Source: JACCUZ01 sp038246575 | Lineage (GTDB): Bacteria > Actinomycetota > Actinomycetes > JACCUZ01 | Length of the DNA: 55,535 nt | Assembly (NCBI GenBank): GCA_038246575.1 | Contig: JBBRVU010000008.1 | Span: 1 to 55,535, forward strand | Direction: 5' to 3' | Shown here: in pieces, positions 8,191-16,390 of the stretch | Numbering within the stretch: the first letter of the stretch is position 1 | How the letters are laid out: every line of letters begins with the position of its first letter | Position numbers and translations under genes: made by a program | The notes under the pieces: generated by a model | What the model was told of the DNA's origin: nothing | What the model saw: the letters and a program-made list of their open reading frames with translations, nothing else | The model's database searches: none

Positions 8191-9674
8191 ACGTCGACCG
8201 GCTGGACCTGCTGCTGCTGATCGGCTCGGTCGTGCTGCTCGTGGCGATCGCCGCAGTCCGGCTGGCCGTCGGCAGCGGGCTGCCGACGCTGCTGATCTAC
8301 CTGGCCCTGGGGACGGTGCTGGGCGGGACCGCGCTCGGTTTCGACGACCCCGAGCTGGGCCGGGCCCTGGGCTATGCGGCGCTGGTGGTCATCCTGGCGG
8401 AAGGGGGCCTCACGACCACCTGGCGCGACATCCGGCCGGCCGTGCCCGCGGCCGGAGCCCTCGCCACGGTCGGGACCGCGGTGTCGGTCGGGGTGGTCGC
8501 GGTGGCCGCGCACCTGATCCTCGGCCTGGGCTGGCAGGACTCGGTTCTCGTCGGTGCCGTGCTCTCACCCACGGACTCCGCCGCAGTGTTCTCGGTGCTG
8601 CGCCGGGTGCCCCTGCCCGGGCGGATCGGAGGTCTGCTGGAGGCCGAGTCCGGGTTCAACGACGCACCGGTGGTCATCGTCGTGGTCGCTCTGGCCAGCG
8701 CCTCCGCCCCGACCTGGTGGCAGCTGCTCGGACTGATCGGCTACGAGCTGGCCGTGGGAGCAGCGGTCGGGCTCGCGGTCGGCGCCGCCGGGGCTTGGGG
8801 GGTGCGCCGCATCGCGCTGCCGTCCTCCGGGCTCTACCCCATCGCGGTGCTCGCCCTGTGCGTCGCGGGCTATGGCGCCGCCGCGGCCATCCACGCGAGT
8901 GGCTTCCTCGCGGTCTACCTCGCGGCCGTTGTGCTCGGGAACGCGCGACTGCCGCACCGGCCGGCGACTCGCGGTTTCGTCGAGGGCGCGGCCTGGCTGG
9001 CGCAGATCGGTCTGTTCGTCATGCTCGGGCTGCTGGCGAGCCCCGCGGACCTGGGATCGTCCGTCCTGCCCGCCCTCGGGGTCGGTCTGGTGCTGCTGGT
9101 GGTCGCGCGGCCGCTGTCGGTGCTCGTCTCGCTGGCGCCGCTCGCCCGGATCTTCCCGACCACCTGGCAGGAACGCACGTTGGTGTCGTGGGCGGGGCTG
9201 CGAGGGGCCGTCCCGGTCGTGCTCGCCATGGTCCCGGCCGACCAGCGTGTGTTCAACCTGGTCTTCGTGCTCGTGGTGGCGTTCACCCTGCTGCAGGCCC
9301 CGACGCTGCCGCTGCTCGCCCGGCGGCTCGGCGTGACCGACGACGCCGGAACCCAAGCGCTGGACATCGAGTCCTCACCACTGATGCGCCTGGAGGCCGA
9401 CCTGCTGCAGGTACAGGTGCGCACCGACTCGCGACTGGCCGGAGTGGAGGTGTTCGAGCTGCGGCTGCCCGAAGGTGCGGCCGTGACCCTTGTCGTGCGG
9501 GAAGGACGGGCGTTCGTGCCCGGTCCGCACACCAGCTTGAGGGAGGGTGACGACTTGATCCTGGTCGCCACGGACGCCGTCCGCAGCGAGGTGGAGCGCC
9601 GGCTCCGGGCTGTCTCGCAGGGCGGGCGGCTGGCTGACTGGCATCGCCCGCCGCATCCGCCGCGCCGGGACTGA
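8187..9674 (+). CDS. K+/H+ (cation/proton) antiporter, NhaP2/CvrA type, with C-terminal RCK_C domain
   Basis: The 495-residue protein has an N-terminal Na+/H+ exchanger domain of about 12 membrane helices (residues about 5-390) with the family motifs LSPTDSAAVFSVLRR and ESGFNDAPVV, whose acidic residues bind the exchanged ion, and WAGLRGAVPVVLA near the end. The soluble tail (about 410-475, LMRLEADLLQVQV to DDLILVATD) is a TrkA-C/RCK_C domain, found on NhaP2 K+/H+ antiporters. Start is GTG, coupled to the folate gene by 4 bp. Only 72 bp separate it from nuoA, and that gap holds a copper-repressor-type palindrome, so nuo transcription is probably separate. Confidence 0.9.
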   Translation: MNVDRLDLLLLIGSVVLLVAIAAVRLAVGSGLPTLLIYLALGTVLGGTALGFDDPELGRALGYAALVVILAEGGLTTTWRDIRPAVPAAGALATVGTAVSVGVVAVAAHLILGLGWQDSVLVGAVLSPTDSAAVFSVLRRVPLPGRIGGLLEAESGFNDAPVVIVVVALASASAPTWWQLLGLIGYELAVGAAVGLAVGAAGAWGVRRIALPSSGLYPIAVLALCVAGYGAAAAIHASGFLAVYLAAVVLGNARLPHRPATRGFVEGAAWLAQIGLFVMLGLLASPADLGSSVLPALGVGLVLLVVARPLSVLVSLAPLARIFPTTWQERTLVSWAGLRGAVPVVLAMVPADQRVFNLVFVLVVAFTLLQAPTLPLLARRLGVTDDAGTQALDIESSPLMRLEADLLQVQVRTDSRLAGVEVFELRLPEGAAVTLVVREGRAFVPGPHTSLREGDDLILVATDAVRSEVERRLRAVSQGGRLADWHRPPHPPRRD

Positions 9675-9696
9675 CCCGACCCACCCTGGACGGATA

Positions 9697-9711
9697 TACC
9701 CCCTGGGGGTA
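9697..9711. promoter_or_regulatory. CsoR/RicR-type copper operator (TACCC-N5-GGGTA) upstream of nuoA
   Basis: The 15-nt sequence TACCCCCTGGGGGTA is a perfect palindrome around a central T. It fits the TACCC-N5-GGGTA consensus I recall for copper-sensing repressors of the CsoR/RicR family. It lies 35 bp before the nuoA ATG. A weak promoter can be drawn over it: CTGACC at 9671-9676, 18 nt, then TATACC at 9695-9700, so a bound repressor would cover the -10 region. A near copy is at 22113-22127. No CsoR-like gene is in this window. Confidence 0.65.
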
Positions 9712-9746
9712 CTCTCTGGGCGATCGATCAGGGGACGGAGGACGTG

Positions 9747-10109
9747 ATGGAGTCACTGCTGGGGTCCTATGCCGGTCTCGGCTGGATGCTTGCCTTCGCC
9801 CTGGTCGGGATCGGAGCGGCCTACCTCGCCCAACGCTGGACGGGGATCTCCCGCGACCTGGTCACCTCGTTGCCGTTCCTGTCGGGCTCCACGCCTACCG
9901 AGCACGCCCTCTCGCGCTTCCACGTCCGGTGGTACCCGCTGACGCTGATCTTCCTGGCCTTCGATGTGGAGATGCTGTTCATGTACCCGTGGGCGGTCGT
10001 GGTCGCGTCGGTCGGGGCCAAGGCCGTGCTCGAGATGTTCCTGTTCCTGGTGCTCCTGATGGCCGGGGTCCTGTGGGCCTGGCGCGAGGGGGCCCTGCGA
10101 TGGGTGTGA
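9747..10109 (+). CDS. nuoA: NuoA-like subunit of an unusual complex-I-like membrane module
   Basis: The 120-residue protein has three predicted membrane helices and the NuoA signature FHVRWYPLTLIFLAFDVEMLFMYPWAVV, including the FDVE acidic motif. The loop between helices 1 and 2, where ordinary NuoA has a conserved ECG with a Cys facing the quinone site, here reads SGSTPTEHAL and has no Cys. It opens the eight-gene operon, and a GGAGG at 9736-9740 precedes ATG 9747; a GTG one codon upstream is less likely. It overlaps the next gene by 10 bp. The altered loop agrees with the absence of an ordinary electron-transfer arm. Confidence 0.9.
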   Translation: MESLLGSYAGLGWMLAFALVGIGAAYLAQRWTGISRDLVTSLPFLSGSTPTEHALSRFHVRWYPLTLIFLAFDVEMLFMYPWAVVVASVGAKAVLEMFLFLVLLMAGVLWAWREGALRWV

Positions 10110-11269
10110 CGCTGGCCCGGCTCCGGTCTCGTATCGCCGCCCTGGCTCTGACGCGAGTGCATGTCCTCGTCGTCGAGGTGCCCGGCTGGTCGCTCACCAG
10201 GATGGCGGTGGAGCGGGCGTACACCGAACGCGGCTGGTCCGTGGCACTCTCCCCCGCCGACGCGGACCTGCTTGTCGTGGCCGGGGTGCCGGGTCACGCG
10301 CTGGGTCGCCACGTCGACCAGGTCTGGGAGCAGCTGCCGGGACCGCGCGCTCGAATCGAGGTCACGAGCGTCGCGGACGTGCCGGCCGCATTCGACCGGG
10401 CCGTCGAGGTGCTGCTCGACGACGAGCACCAGCGTCAGGACACCCACGAGGATCCCGCGCCGGCGGAGGAGGACCACGCCGCGATGGAGGGCATGGACGA
10501 CCACGCCGCGATGGAGGGCAAGGACGACGACTCCGACATGGGCGGCATGCACGGCATGCACGACATGGAGATGCCGGCAGGCATCCCGCTGGCCGGCGAG
10601 GGACCGGACCGCGACGGGCTGGACCTCGACGAGCTGCACGTGCCGCTAGGCCCGGTGCTGCCGCACTGGCCGGCCGGCCTGGTGCTGCACACGACGCTGC
10701 AGGGCGACGTCGTCGTCGCGGCCACCGTCGAGGTGCTGGGGTCGGCGCAGGACACCGACGGCGCGGTCGAGCGCGAGGGCACCAGCAGGGACTCCGGCCG
10801 GCTTCGGGCTGCCCGGCAGCTCGACAGCGCGAGTCGGCTGCTGTCCGTGGCCGGTTGGGACGACGCCGCCGTCCGGGCAGCCCGGCTGCGCGACGACCTG
10901 CTCGGCGACGCGTCGGTGACCGACCCTGCGCGCCGCTTGGACCGGCTCTCGTCGACGGTGTCGCGCAACCCGGCACTGCGCTGGCTGCTGCGCGACCTCG
11001 GCCGGCACGACTCCACCGGCGACGTCCACGACCGGCTGCTCGCCATGTTGACCGGGGCGTCCGCAGCGCTGACCTCAGACGCCGACGCCGACGCCGACAC
11101 TGCCGAGGCGGCCGGGGCGGGTGCTGGGCCGAGCAGCGTCGACGACTGGACGGACCTGCTGCCCACCCTGGTGACCGGGCTCGACCTGGCCGCGGCACGC
11201 CTGGTCGTCGCCAGCCTGGACCCGGACACCTCCGACGTCGCGGCGCACCGGACGGCAACCCATGGCTGA
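10100..11269 (+). CDS. Cysteine-free NuoB/NuoD-like fusion protein with Met/His/Asp-rich segment
   Basis: The 389-residue protein sits where nuoB-C-D would be. Residues 1-110 look like a degenerate NuoB: ALSPADADLLVVAG and VDQVWEQLPGPRARIE match its SPRQADLMIVAG and VYDQMPEPKYVI regions. Residues about 178-214 (LGPVLPHWPAGLVL, then LQGDVVVAATV) resemble the NuoD start GPQHPATHGVLR plus LDGEVV. Between them (124-160) lies a segment with 8 Met, 4 His and many Asp/Glu. The protein has no Cys, so it cannot hold NuoB's N2 iron-sulfur cluster. It overlaps nuoA and nuoH, so all three are coupled. I infer a non-redox adaptor or metal-binding subunit; homology is from motif resemblance only. Confidence 0.75.
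   Translation: MGVTLARLRSRIAALALTRVHVLVVEVPGWSLTRMAVERAYTERGWSVALSPADADLLVVAGVPGHALGRHVDQVWEQLPGPRARIEVTSVADVPAAFDRAVEVLLDDEHQRQDTHEDPAPAEEDHAAMEGMDDHAAMEGKDDDSDMGGMHGMHDMEMPAGIPLAGEGPDRDGLDLDELHVPLGPVLPHWPAGLVLHTTLQGDVVVAATVEVLGSAQDTDGAVEREGTSRDSGRLRAARQLDSASRLLSVAGWDDAAVRAARLRDDLLGDASVTDPARRLDRLSSTVSRNPALRWLLRDLGRHDSTGDVHDRLLAMLTGASAALTSDADADADTAEAAGAGAGPSSVDDWTDLLPTLVTGLDLAAARLVVASLDPDTSDVAAHRTATHG
10472..10520 (+). repeat. 27-bp in-frame tandem duplication in the Met/His-rich segment
   Basis: A 22-nt identical block occurs at 10472-10493 and again at 10499-10520, a 27-nt period. It encodes two copies of DHAAMEG, each beginning after an acidic residue. The duplication doubles a His/Met/acid motif within the NuoB/NuoD-like fusion protein. 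Confidence 0.85.
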
Positions 11270-12197
11270 CGCCATCACCGTCTCCCAGGTCGCGCCGGCC
11301 TGGTCGATCGCGGCAGCCCTGCTGCTCCTCGGGCTGGCCGCAGCGACGGCGAGCCTCGACACTGCGCTCACCGCCCGCGCAGCCGGAGGAGGAGTCCGCG
11401 CCGGTGCCAGTGCACCACTCGGCGAGACCGCCAGGTTGCTGCGGCAGCGGCGACGGACGCTGGTCGCGGCTGACGTCCCGCTGTGGCGCATCGGCGGTGC
11501 GGGCCTGCTCGTCACAGCCCTGTTGATGGTCGCCGTCGTGCCCCTCGGGGGCTGGACGGTGGCCGATCTCGCGGTCGGTGTCGTCTGGTTCAACGCCCTC
11601 GACGTCATCGTGTGGGCTCTGGTCTGGCTGGTCGGCTGGGGCGCCAACAGCGCCCACTCGCTGATCGGTGGCTATCGCTTCCTCGCGCTGGCGCTCGCCT
11701 ACGAGCTACCGTTGATGTTCGCCCTGACCGCGCCCGCCGTCGGGGCGAGCAGCCTCAACGTCGGGGACGTGGTCGAAGCACAGCAGGGACTGTGGTTCGT
11801 GGTGACGATGCCGGTCGCCTTTCTTGTGCTTGTCATCGGCGTCATCGGCTTCTCGGTGTGGGGGCCGTTCGCGCACCCGGCCGGTGCCGACGCCGCCGGA
11901 GGCGTCCTAGCCGAGCTGTCCGGCGTCGACCGGCTGCTGGTGCTGGCCGGGCGCTACGCCCTGCTGGTGGCGGGCGCCGCATTCACGGTCGCGATGTTCC
12001 TCGGCGGCGGCGCCGGACCGCTGCTCCCGGCGTGGCTGTGGACGTTGCTCAAGGTCGCGCTGCTGGCCGCGGGCATGGTCGCGGTGCGGCGCCGGCTCCC
12101 GGCCATCCGGCCCGACCGCTTCGTGGAGGTGGGGTGGCTGGTGCTGATGCCGGCTGTGCTCCTGCAGGTGCTCGTCGTCGCGGTCTGGAGGATCTGA
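11262..12197 (+). CDS. nuoH: NuoH-like (complex I subunit 1 family) membrane protein
   Basis: The 311-residue protein has about eight membrane helices. Family marks survive in GWGANSAHSLIGGYRFLALALAYELPL (ordinary NuoH has SLLGALRA and SYEIP) and GPFAHPAGADAAGG followed by AELSG. In ordinary NuoH that loop reads PFDLPEAEQEL with several acids shaping the quinone chamber; most are missing here (PFAHPAGADA). The N-terminal arm is also reduced, RAGASAPLGETARLL replacing the usual GPNRVGPWGLLQP. So the fold seems kept while quinone-site residues are not. It overlaps the fusion gene by 8 bp and ends one base before nuoJ. Confidence 0.87.
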   Translation: MADAITVSQVAPAWSIAAALLLLGLAAATASLDTALTARAAGGGVRAGASAPLGETARLLRQRRRTLVAADVPLWRIGGAGLLVTALLMVAVVPLGGWTVADLAVGVVWFNALDVIVWALVWLVGWGANSAHSLIGGYRFLALALAYELPLMFALTAPAVGASSLNVGDVVEAQQGLWFVVTMPVAFLVLVIGVIGFSVWGPFAHPAGADAAGGVLAELSGVDRLLVLAGRYALLVAGAAFTVAMFLGGGAGPLLPAWLWTLLKVALLAAGMVAVRRRLPAIRPDRFVEVGWLVLMPAVLLQVLVVAVWRI

Positions 12198-12198
12198 G

Positions 12199-12762
12199 AT
12201 GGCGCAGGGCATCACGTTCTGGGCGCTGGCAGTGGTCGCTGTCGCTGCCGGGATCGCGGTCTTCCGGGTCGACTCGATGGCGCGGGCGACGTACGCCCTG
12301 GCCGTGTCTTTCGTCGCGGTCGGCTTGGCCTTGCTGCTCGTCGACCTGCACTACATCGGTGCGATCACGGTGCTGATGATGATGATGGAGATGGCCATCA
12401 TGGCCGTCTACATGATCATGTTCATGGGGATGAACCCGGCGCTGATGCCGATGAGCATGGTGCACAACAACCGCGGGTCGCTGGCCGTCGCCGTCGGCAC
12501 ATTCGTGGTGCTCGCCGGCGGCGCACTCTGGGTGCCGTGGCCGGCGCGCCGCGGTCAGCCCGCCGCCGACGGGGTCGCCGCACTCGGCGAGGCGATCATG
12601 GGCTCGAAGATGCTGGTGATGATGACGGTCAGCCCGGTGCTGTTCGCCACCATCGTCGCTGCCGTCGTGCTGGCGGCCCCGCGCACTCGCTACGACCGGT
12701 TCGGCGACGACCTGGACCAGCGACCGGCGACGGACCCGCAGCCCGGGGGTGTGGGGCGATGA
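12199..12762 (+). CDS. nuoJ: NuoJ-like subunit with a methionine-crowded helix
   Basis: The 187-residue protein has five predicted membrane helices and the NuoJ pattern LLLVDLHYIGAITVL in the third helix region (ordinary: LQYVGAVAVLFLFVIM). Residues 60-87 contain 13 methionines (MMMMEMAIMAVYMIMFMGM, then more), far above the usual NuoJ. Glu64 lies in this run. Met thioethers are classic Cu(I)/Ag(I) ligands in Ctr-type transporters and CusA, so with the operator at 9697 and the Met/His-rich neighbour the run may be a metal path; a purely hydrophobic role is the alternative. It starts one base after nuoH and overlaps nuoK by 4 bp. Confidence 0.88.
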   Translation: MAQGITFWALAVVAVAAGIAVFRVDSMARATYALAVSFVAVGLALLLVDLHYIGAITVLMMMMEMAIMAVYMIMFMGMNPALMPMSMVHNNRGSLAVAVGTFVVLAGGALWVPWPARRGQPAADGVAALGEAIMGSKMLVMMTVSPVLFATIVAAVVLAAPRTRYDRFGDDLDQRPATDPQPGGVGR

Positions 12763-13061
12763 ACCTCGAGAGTGTCCTCGTCGTTTCCGCCGCGCTGTTC
12801 AGCGTCGGTGTCTACGGAGCCTTGTCGCAGCAGGTCGTCGTGATGGTGATGATGGGCCTGGAGCTGATGCTCAACGGCGTCATCCTCGCCCTCGGCGGGT
12901 TCTGGTGGTTCCTGTCCCCCGCACCGGACGGGCAGGTCCTCCTCCTCGTCGTCATCACCGCGATGACGGTCGAGATGGCCATGGGTTTCGCGGTTGCGAC
13001 ACTGCTGCACCGGTCGCGCACCGATGACATGACCGACGGCGCGACGGACCTGTCCGGATGA
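12759..13061 (+). CDS. nuoK: NuoK-like subunit
   Basis: The 100-residue, three-helix protein keeps both membrane-buried glutamates needed for proton movement in NuoK: Glu35 in MMGLELMLNGV and Glu72 in TAMTVEMAMGF, matching positions 36 and 72 of the E. coli protein. DGQVLLLVVI before the third helix is also typical. It is somewhat Met-rich (VVMVMMGLELML). Overlaps of 4 bp join it to nuoJ and nuoL. Conservation of both acids suggests the ion path through this subunit is functional. Confidence 0.93.
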   Translation: MNLESVLVVSAALFSVGVYGALSQQVVVMVMMGLELMLNGVILALGGFWWFLSPAPDGQVLLLVVITAMTVEMAMGFAVATLLHRSRTDDMTDGATDLSG

Positions 13062-14875
13062 GCGGCCTCGCGCTCTGGCTCGTGGTGGCCCTGCCGGCCG
13101 TTGCGGGTGCCGGGCTCTGCCTCGGTGGCCGGCGCGTCGAGCGGGTGGCCGCACCCTTGTCGGTCGCGGTGGCGGGGGTGACACTGCTCCTGGCGATGGC
13201 GGTGGCCCAGTCCCGCCCCGAGGTGAGCATCGCGTTCATCCTCGGCAGCGACTTCGCGCTCGCCGTCGACGCACTCTCCGCGCTGGTCCTGGTCACCGTG
13301 ACCGCGGTGACCGTGCTCGTGCTGGCGTTCGCTGCCGGAGACATCAGCGAGTCACGCGCCCGCTTCCACGGGCTGATGCTGCTGTTCGCGGCCGCCGTCA
13401 ACGTGACCGCGACGGCGACCACGTTGGGCACGCTGCTGTTCGCGTGGGAGATCATGGGTGCCGCGTCGTACGCCCTGATCGGCTTCTTCTGGCGCGAGCC
13501 GGGCCGGATCCCCGCCGGCGCCACAGCGTTCCTCACCACGCGGGCCGGCGACCTGGGGCTGTATGCCGCCGCCGGTGCCGCGCTGGCCGGCGGGGCCGGG
13601 CTCGGCCTGGCCGATCTGCCGGACGCCTCGACCGGCTGGCGGGACGTCATCGCCGGCGGGATCCTGCTCGCTGCACTGGGGAAGGCCGCACAGCTGCCCT
13701 TCAGCTTCTGGCTGTCTCGCGCGATGGAGGGCCCGAGCCCCGTCAGCGCCCTGCTGCACTCGGCGGCGATGGTGGCGATGGGCGGCTACCTGCTGCTGCG
13801 CGTCGCCCCGCTGCTGGCGGCGACCGGCTGGGCGGCGACGACCGCCGCCTGGGTGGGTGCCCTTACCGCGCTGGCCCTGGGCGCCGTCGCCGTCGCGCAA
13901 CGCGACCTCAAGCAGCTGCTCGCGGCGTCGACGTCGGCACAGCTGGGGTTCATCGTCCTGGCGGCGGGAGTGTCCTCGGTGGCGGGTGGAGCGGCGCACC
14001 TGGTGGCGCACGCCGCGACGAAGGCGCTGCTCTTCCTCGCAGCCGGGGTCTGGCTCTCGGCGCTGGGCACCAAGTCGCTCGGCGAGCTGGGCGGTGCGGC
14101 ACGACGGTGGCCGGTGGTCGGGGTCGCCGCGAGCGTCGGCGCGCTGTCCCTGGCCGGTCTGGCCCCGCTGTCGCTGTGGGCGACGAAGGACGAGGTGCTT
14201 GCCGCTGCGCGGGAGTCCTCGCTCGCGCTGTACGTCGTCGGGCTGGCCGCCGCCGCGCTCTCCGCTGCGTACGCCGGGAAGGCGCTGGTCGTGATCTGGA
14301 AGACGGCCGACGTGGGGCAGCACGACGGGGAGCCCGGTCTGCTCGAGAAGGCACCGTTGGTCGTCCTGGCGGCCGGCGCCGCACTGCTCGGCCTGCTGGC
14401 GCTGCCCCCGGTCGGAGACTCGCTGCGCGGCGCGCTGGGTGAGTCGTCAGCCCCCACCTCCACGGTGTGGGAGCTGCTGCTCTCCGCCGTGATCGCGATC
14501 GCCGTCGTCGCTGCCGTGACCCGGTGGCGGCTGCCCGAACCCCGCTGGGCCAGCGAGTGGCTCGGCCTCGAGTCGGCGACCGAGAAGCTCGTGGTCGCGC
14601 CGGTGCTCCGGCTGTCGGAGCTGCTCGCCCGGTTCGACGACCGGGTCGTGGACGGCACCGTCGAGGGCATGTCGCGCGGCAGCCTGCGGATCGGTGGCGT
14701 GGCAGCGCGCATCGACGTGCACCAGGTCGACGGTGCCGTCGAGGCCCTGGCCCGGGGTGCGCGCCGCCTCGGGCGGCTCGCGCAGCGGCCGCAGACCGGG
14801 CAGCTGCACCAGTACTACGTCCAGGTGGTCGCGCTCGTGGGCGCCGCCCTGCTTCTCGTTCTGGTGGTGAGATGA
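13058..14875 (+). CDS. nuoL: NuoL-like antiporter subunit
   Basis: The 605-residue Mrp/NuoL-type proton channel subunit keeps the key residues: Glu131 in FAWEIMGAASYAL, Asp165 in TTRAGDLGLYA, Lys209 in ALGKAAQLPFSFWL, and the EGPSPVSALLHSAAMV and HAATKALLFL segments. The C-terminal part has hydrophobic helices and a long amphipathic region (about 500-590) that could be the lateral arm running along the membrane. It is coupled to nuoK and nuoM by 4-bp overlaps. Of the three antiporter-like subunits here it is the most ordinary. Confidence 0.93.
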   Translation: MSGLALWLVVALPAVAGAGLCLGGRRVERVAAPLSVAVAGVTLLLAMAVAQSRPEVSIAFILGSDFALAVDALSALVLVTVTAVTVLVLAFAAGDISESRARFHGLMLLFAAAVNVTATATTLGTLLFAWEIMGAASYALIGFFWREPGRIPAGATAFLTTRAGDLGLYAAAGAALAGGAGLGLADLPDASTGWRDVIAGGILLAALGKAAQLPFSFWLSRAMEGPSPVSALLHSAAMVAMGGYLLLRVAPLLAATGWAATTAAWVGALTALALGAVAVAQRDLKQLLAASTSAQLGFIVLAAGVSSVAGGAAHLVAHAATKALLFLAAGVWLSALGTKSLGELGGAARRWPVVGVAASVGALSLAGLAPLSLWATKDEVLAAARESSLALYVVGLAAAALSAAYAGKALVVIWKTADVGQHDGEPGLLEKAPLVVLAAGAALLGLLALPPVGDSLRGALGESSAPTSTVWELLLSAVIAIAVVAAVTRWRLPEPRWASEWLGLESATEKLVVAPVLRLSELLARFDDRVVDGTVEGMSRGSLRIGGVAARIDVHQVDGAVEALARGARRLGRLAQRPQTGQLHQYYVQVVALVGAALLLVLVVR

Positions 14876-16365
14876 CCGTGCTCAGTCTCGTGGTGTTCCT
14901 CCCGGTGATCGTCGCGGCAGGTCTGGTGTCGAGCCGGGTCCCTGACCGGGTCGCCCGCTGGGTCTGGGTGGCGGCGACGGTTCTCGACACGGCGATCGTC
15001 GCGGCGATGTGGCTCGCCTACGACACACCTGCCCGGGGTGGCCTCGCGTACGAGGAGCAGCTGGACTGGATCCCCAACGTGGGCAGCAGCTATCACCTCG
15101 GCGTCGACGGCCTGTCGCTCCCGCTGCTCGCCCTCACCGTCGTCGTCTTCCTCGCCTGCGCCGTCTACGCCTTGCGCGAGCAGAACCGACCGCGCCAGCA
15201 GGCCGCGCTGCTCCTGTTCCTGCAGACCGCCAGCCTCGGGCTCTTCGCGGCCCAGGACCTGATTCTCTTCTTCGTATTCTTCGACCTCTCGATCGTGGGC
15301 ATGTACTTCGTCATCGCCGGCTGGGGCCACGGTGACGCGGCCCGGTCGGCGTTGAAGTTCTTCCTCTACACATTCCTCGGCAGCCTCGCCCTGTTGCTGG
15401 GCTTCATCGGGCTCTACCTCGGCGCGGCCCCGCACACCTTCGACATGGTCGAGCTGGCCGCGTCGCCGCCCCTGCAGGACCAGCCGCTCGCCGGCGGGCT
15501 CGTGCTGGTAGCCATCCTGATCGGGCTGGCGGTGAAGACGCCGACCGTGCCGTTCCACACCTGGCTGCCGCCGGCACACACCGACGCACCCGCCGTGGGG
15601 TCAGCCGTGCTGGCGGCGATCCTGCTGAAGATGGGAACCTACGGTTTCGTGCGCATCGCGATGCCGATGCTGCCGGGCGCATGGCGGTCATTCGCCTGGG
15701 TCATCCTCGTGGTCGGCATCGTCTCCGTCCTCTACGGCGCACTCGTCGCGTTGGCCCAGACCAACCTCAAGCGGATGATCGCCTACACCTCGGTCAACCA
15801 CATGGGCTACGTCGTGATCGCCGTCGGCGCAGCAGGATTCGTGTCCGGCAGCGACGCCGAGGTCCGCGAGGTGGCCGTCACCGGTGCAGTCACGCAGATG
15901 GTGGCCCACGGGCTCATCACCGGCGCACTGTTCCTGCTGGCCGGCGTCCTTCAGGACCGATCCGGCAGCTACGAGCTCGACGACTTCGGCGGGTTGGCCG
16001 ACCCGGCGCCGCGCTACGCGACGCTGCTGGCAGTCGCGGCCTTCGCCTCGTTGGGGCTCCCCGGCTTCGCCGGGTTCATCGCGGAGTTCCAGGTCTTCGC
16101 CGGCAGCATCGGCGCCGTTCCGCTGGCACTGCTGGCGCTGCCCGGCATCCTCATCACCGCAGCGCTGTTCCTGCGGGCGCTGCAGAAGCTGCTCACCGGC
16201 CGGGTCCACGGCAAGTCCCTGGCCTTCGCCGACCTGCACGCCGCCGAGACGTGGTCGATCGCACCGCTGCTCGTGCTGGCGCTGGTGATCGGGGTGCTGC
16301 CTCGACCGCTGCTCGACGTGATCGAGCCCGCGGCGGCTGCAGCTGCCCAGCTCGTGGGCCGCTGA
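14872..16365 (+). CDS. nuoM: NuoM-like antiporter subunit
   Basis: The 497-residue protein is full length with about 14 helices. Lys222 in LAVKTPTVPFHTWLPPAHTDAP is conserved, as are LLKMGTYGFVR and LKRMIAYTSVNHMGYV. The essential helix-5 glutamate of ordinary NuoM (FFELTLIPMYF) is replaced by Asp138 in FFVFFDLSIVGMYF; Asp can carry protons but is shorter. ATG at 14872 overlaps the nuoL stop, and a longer open frame upstream in the nuoL region is a shadow. The gap to nuoN is 25 bp and holds an AGGAG ribosome-binding site. Confidence 0.94.
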   Translation: MTVLSLVVFLPVIVAAGLVSSRVPDRVARWVWVAATVLDTAIVAAMWLAYDTPARGGLAYEEQLDWIPNVGSSYHLGVDGLSLPLLALTVVVFLACAVYALREQNRPRQQAALLLFLQTASLGLFAAQDLILFFVFFDLSIVGMYFVIAGWGHGDAARSALKFFLYTFLGSLALLLGFIGLYLGAAPHTFDMVELAASPPLQDQPLAGGLVLVAILIGLAVKTPTVPFHTWLPPAHTDAPAVGSAVLAAILLKMGTYGFVRIAMPMLPGAWRSFAWVILVVGIVSVLYGALVALAQTNLKRMIAYTSVNHMGYVVIAVGAAGFVSGSDAEVREVAVTGAVTQMVAHGLITGALFLLAGVLQDRSGSYELDDFGGLADPAPRYATLLAVAAFASLGLPGFAGFIAEFQVFAGSIGAVPLALLALPGILITAALFLRALQKLLTGRVHGKSLAFADLHAAETWSIAPLLVLALVIGVLPRPLLDVIEPAAAAAAQLVGR

Positions 16366-16390
16366 CCGTGACGTCCCAGGAGCCGACGCC

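Noticed and set aside
9697..9711. Reading the palindrome as a rho-independent terminator of the antiporter gene
   Set aside because: The short C5/G5 arms with a 1-nt centre cannot form a stable hairpin loop and no T-tract follows; its match to TACCC-N5-GGGTA is better explained as an operator.
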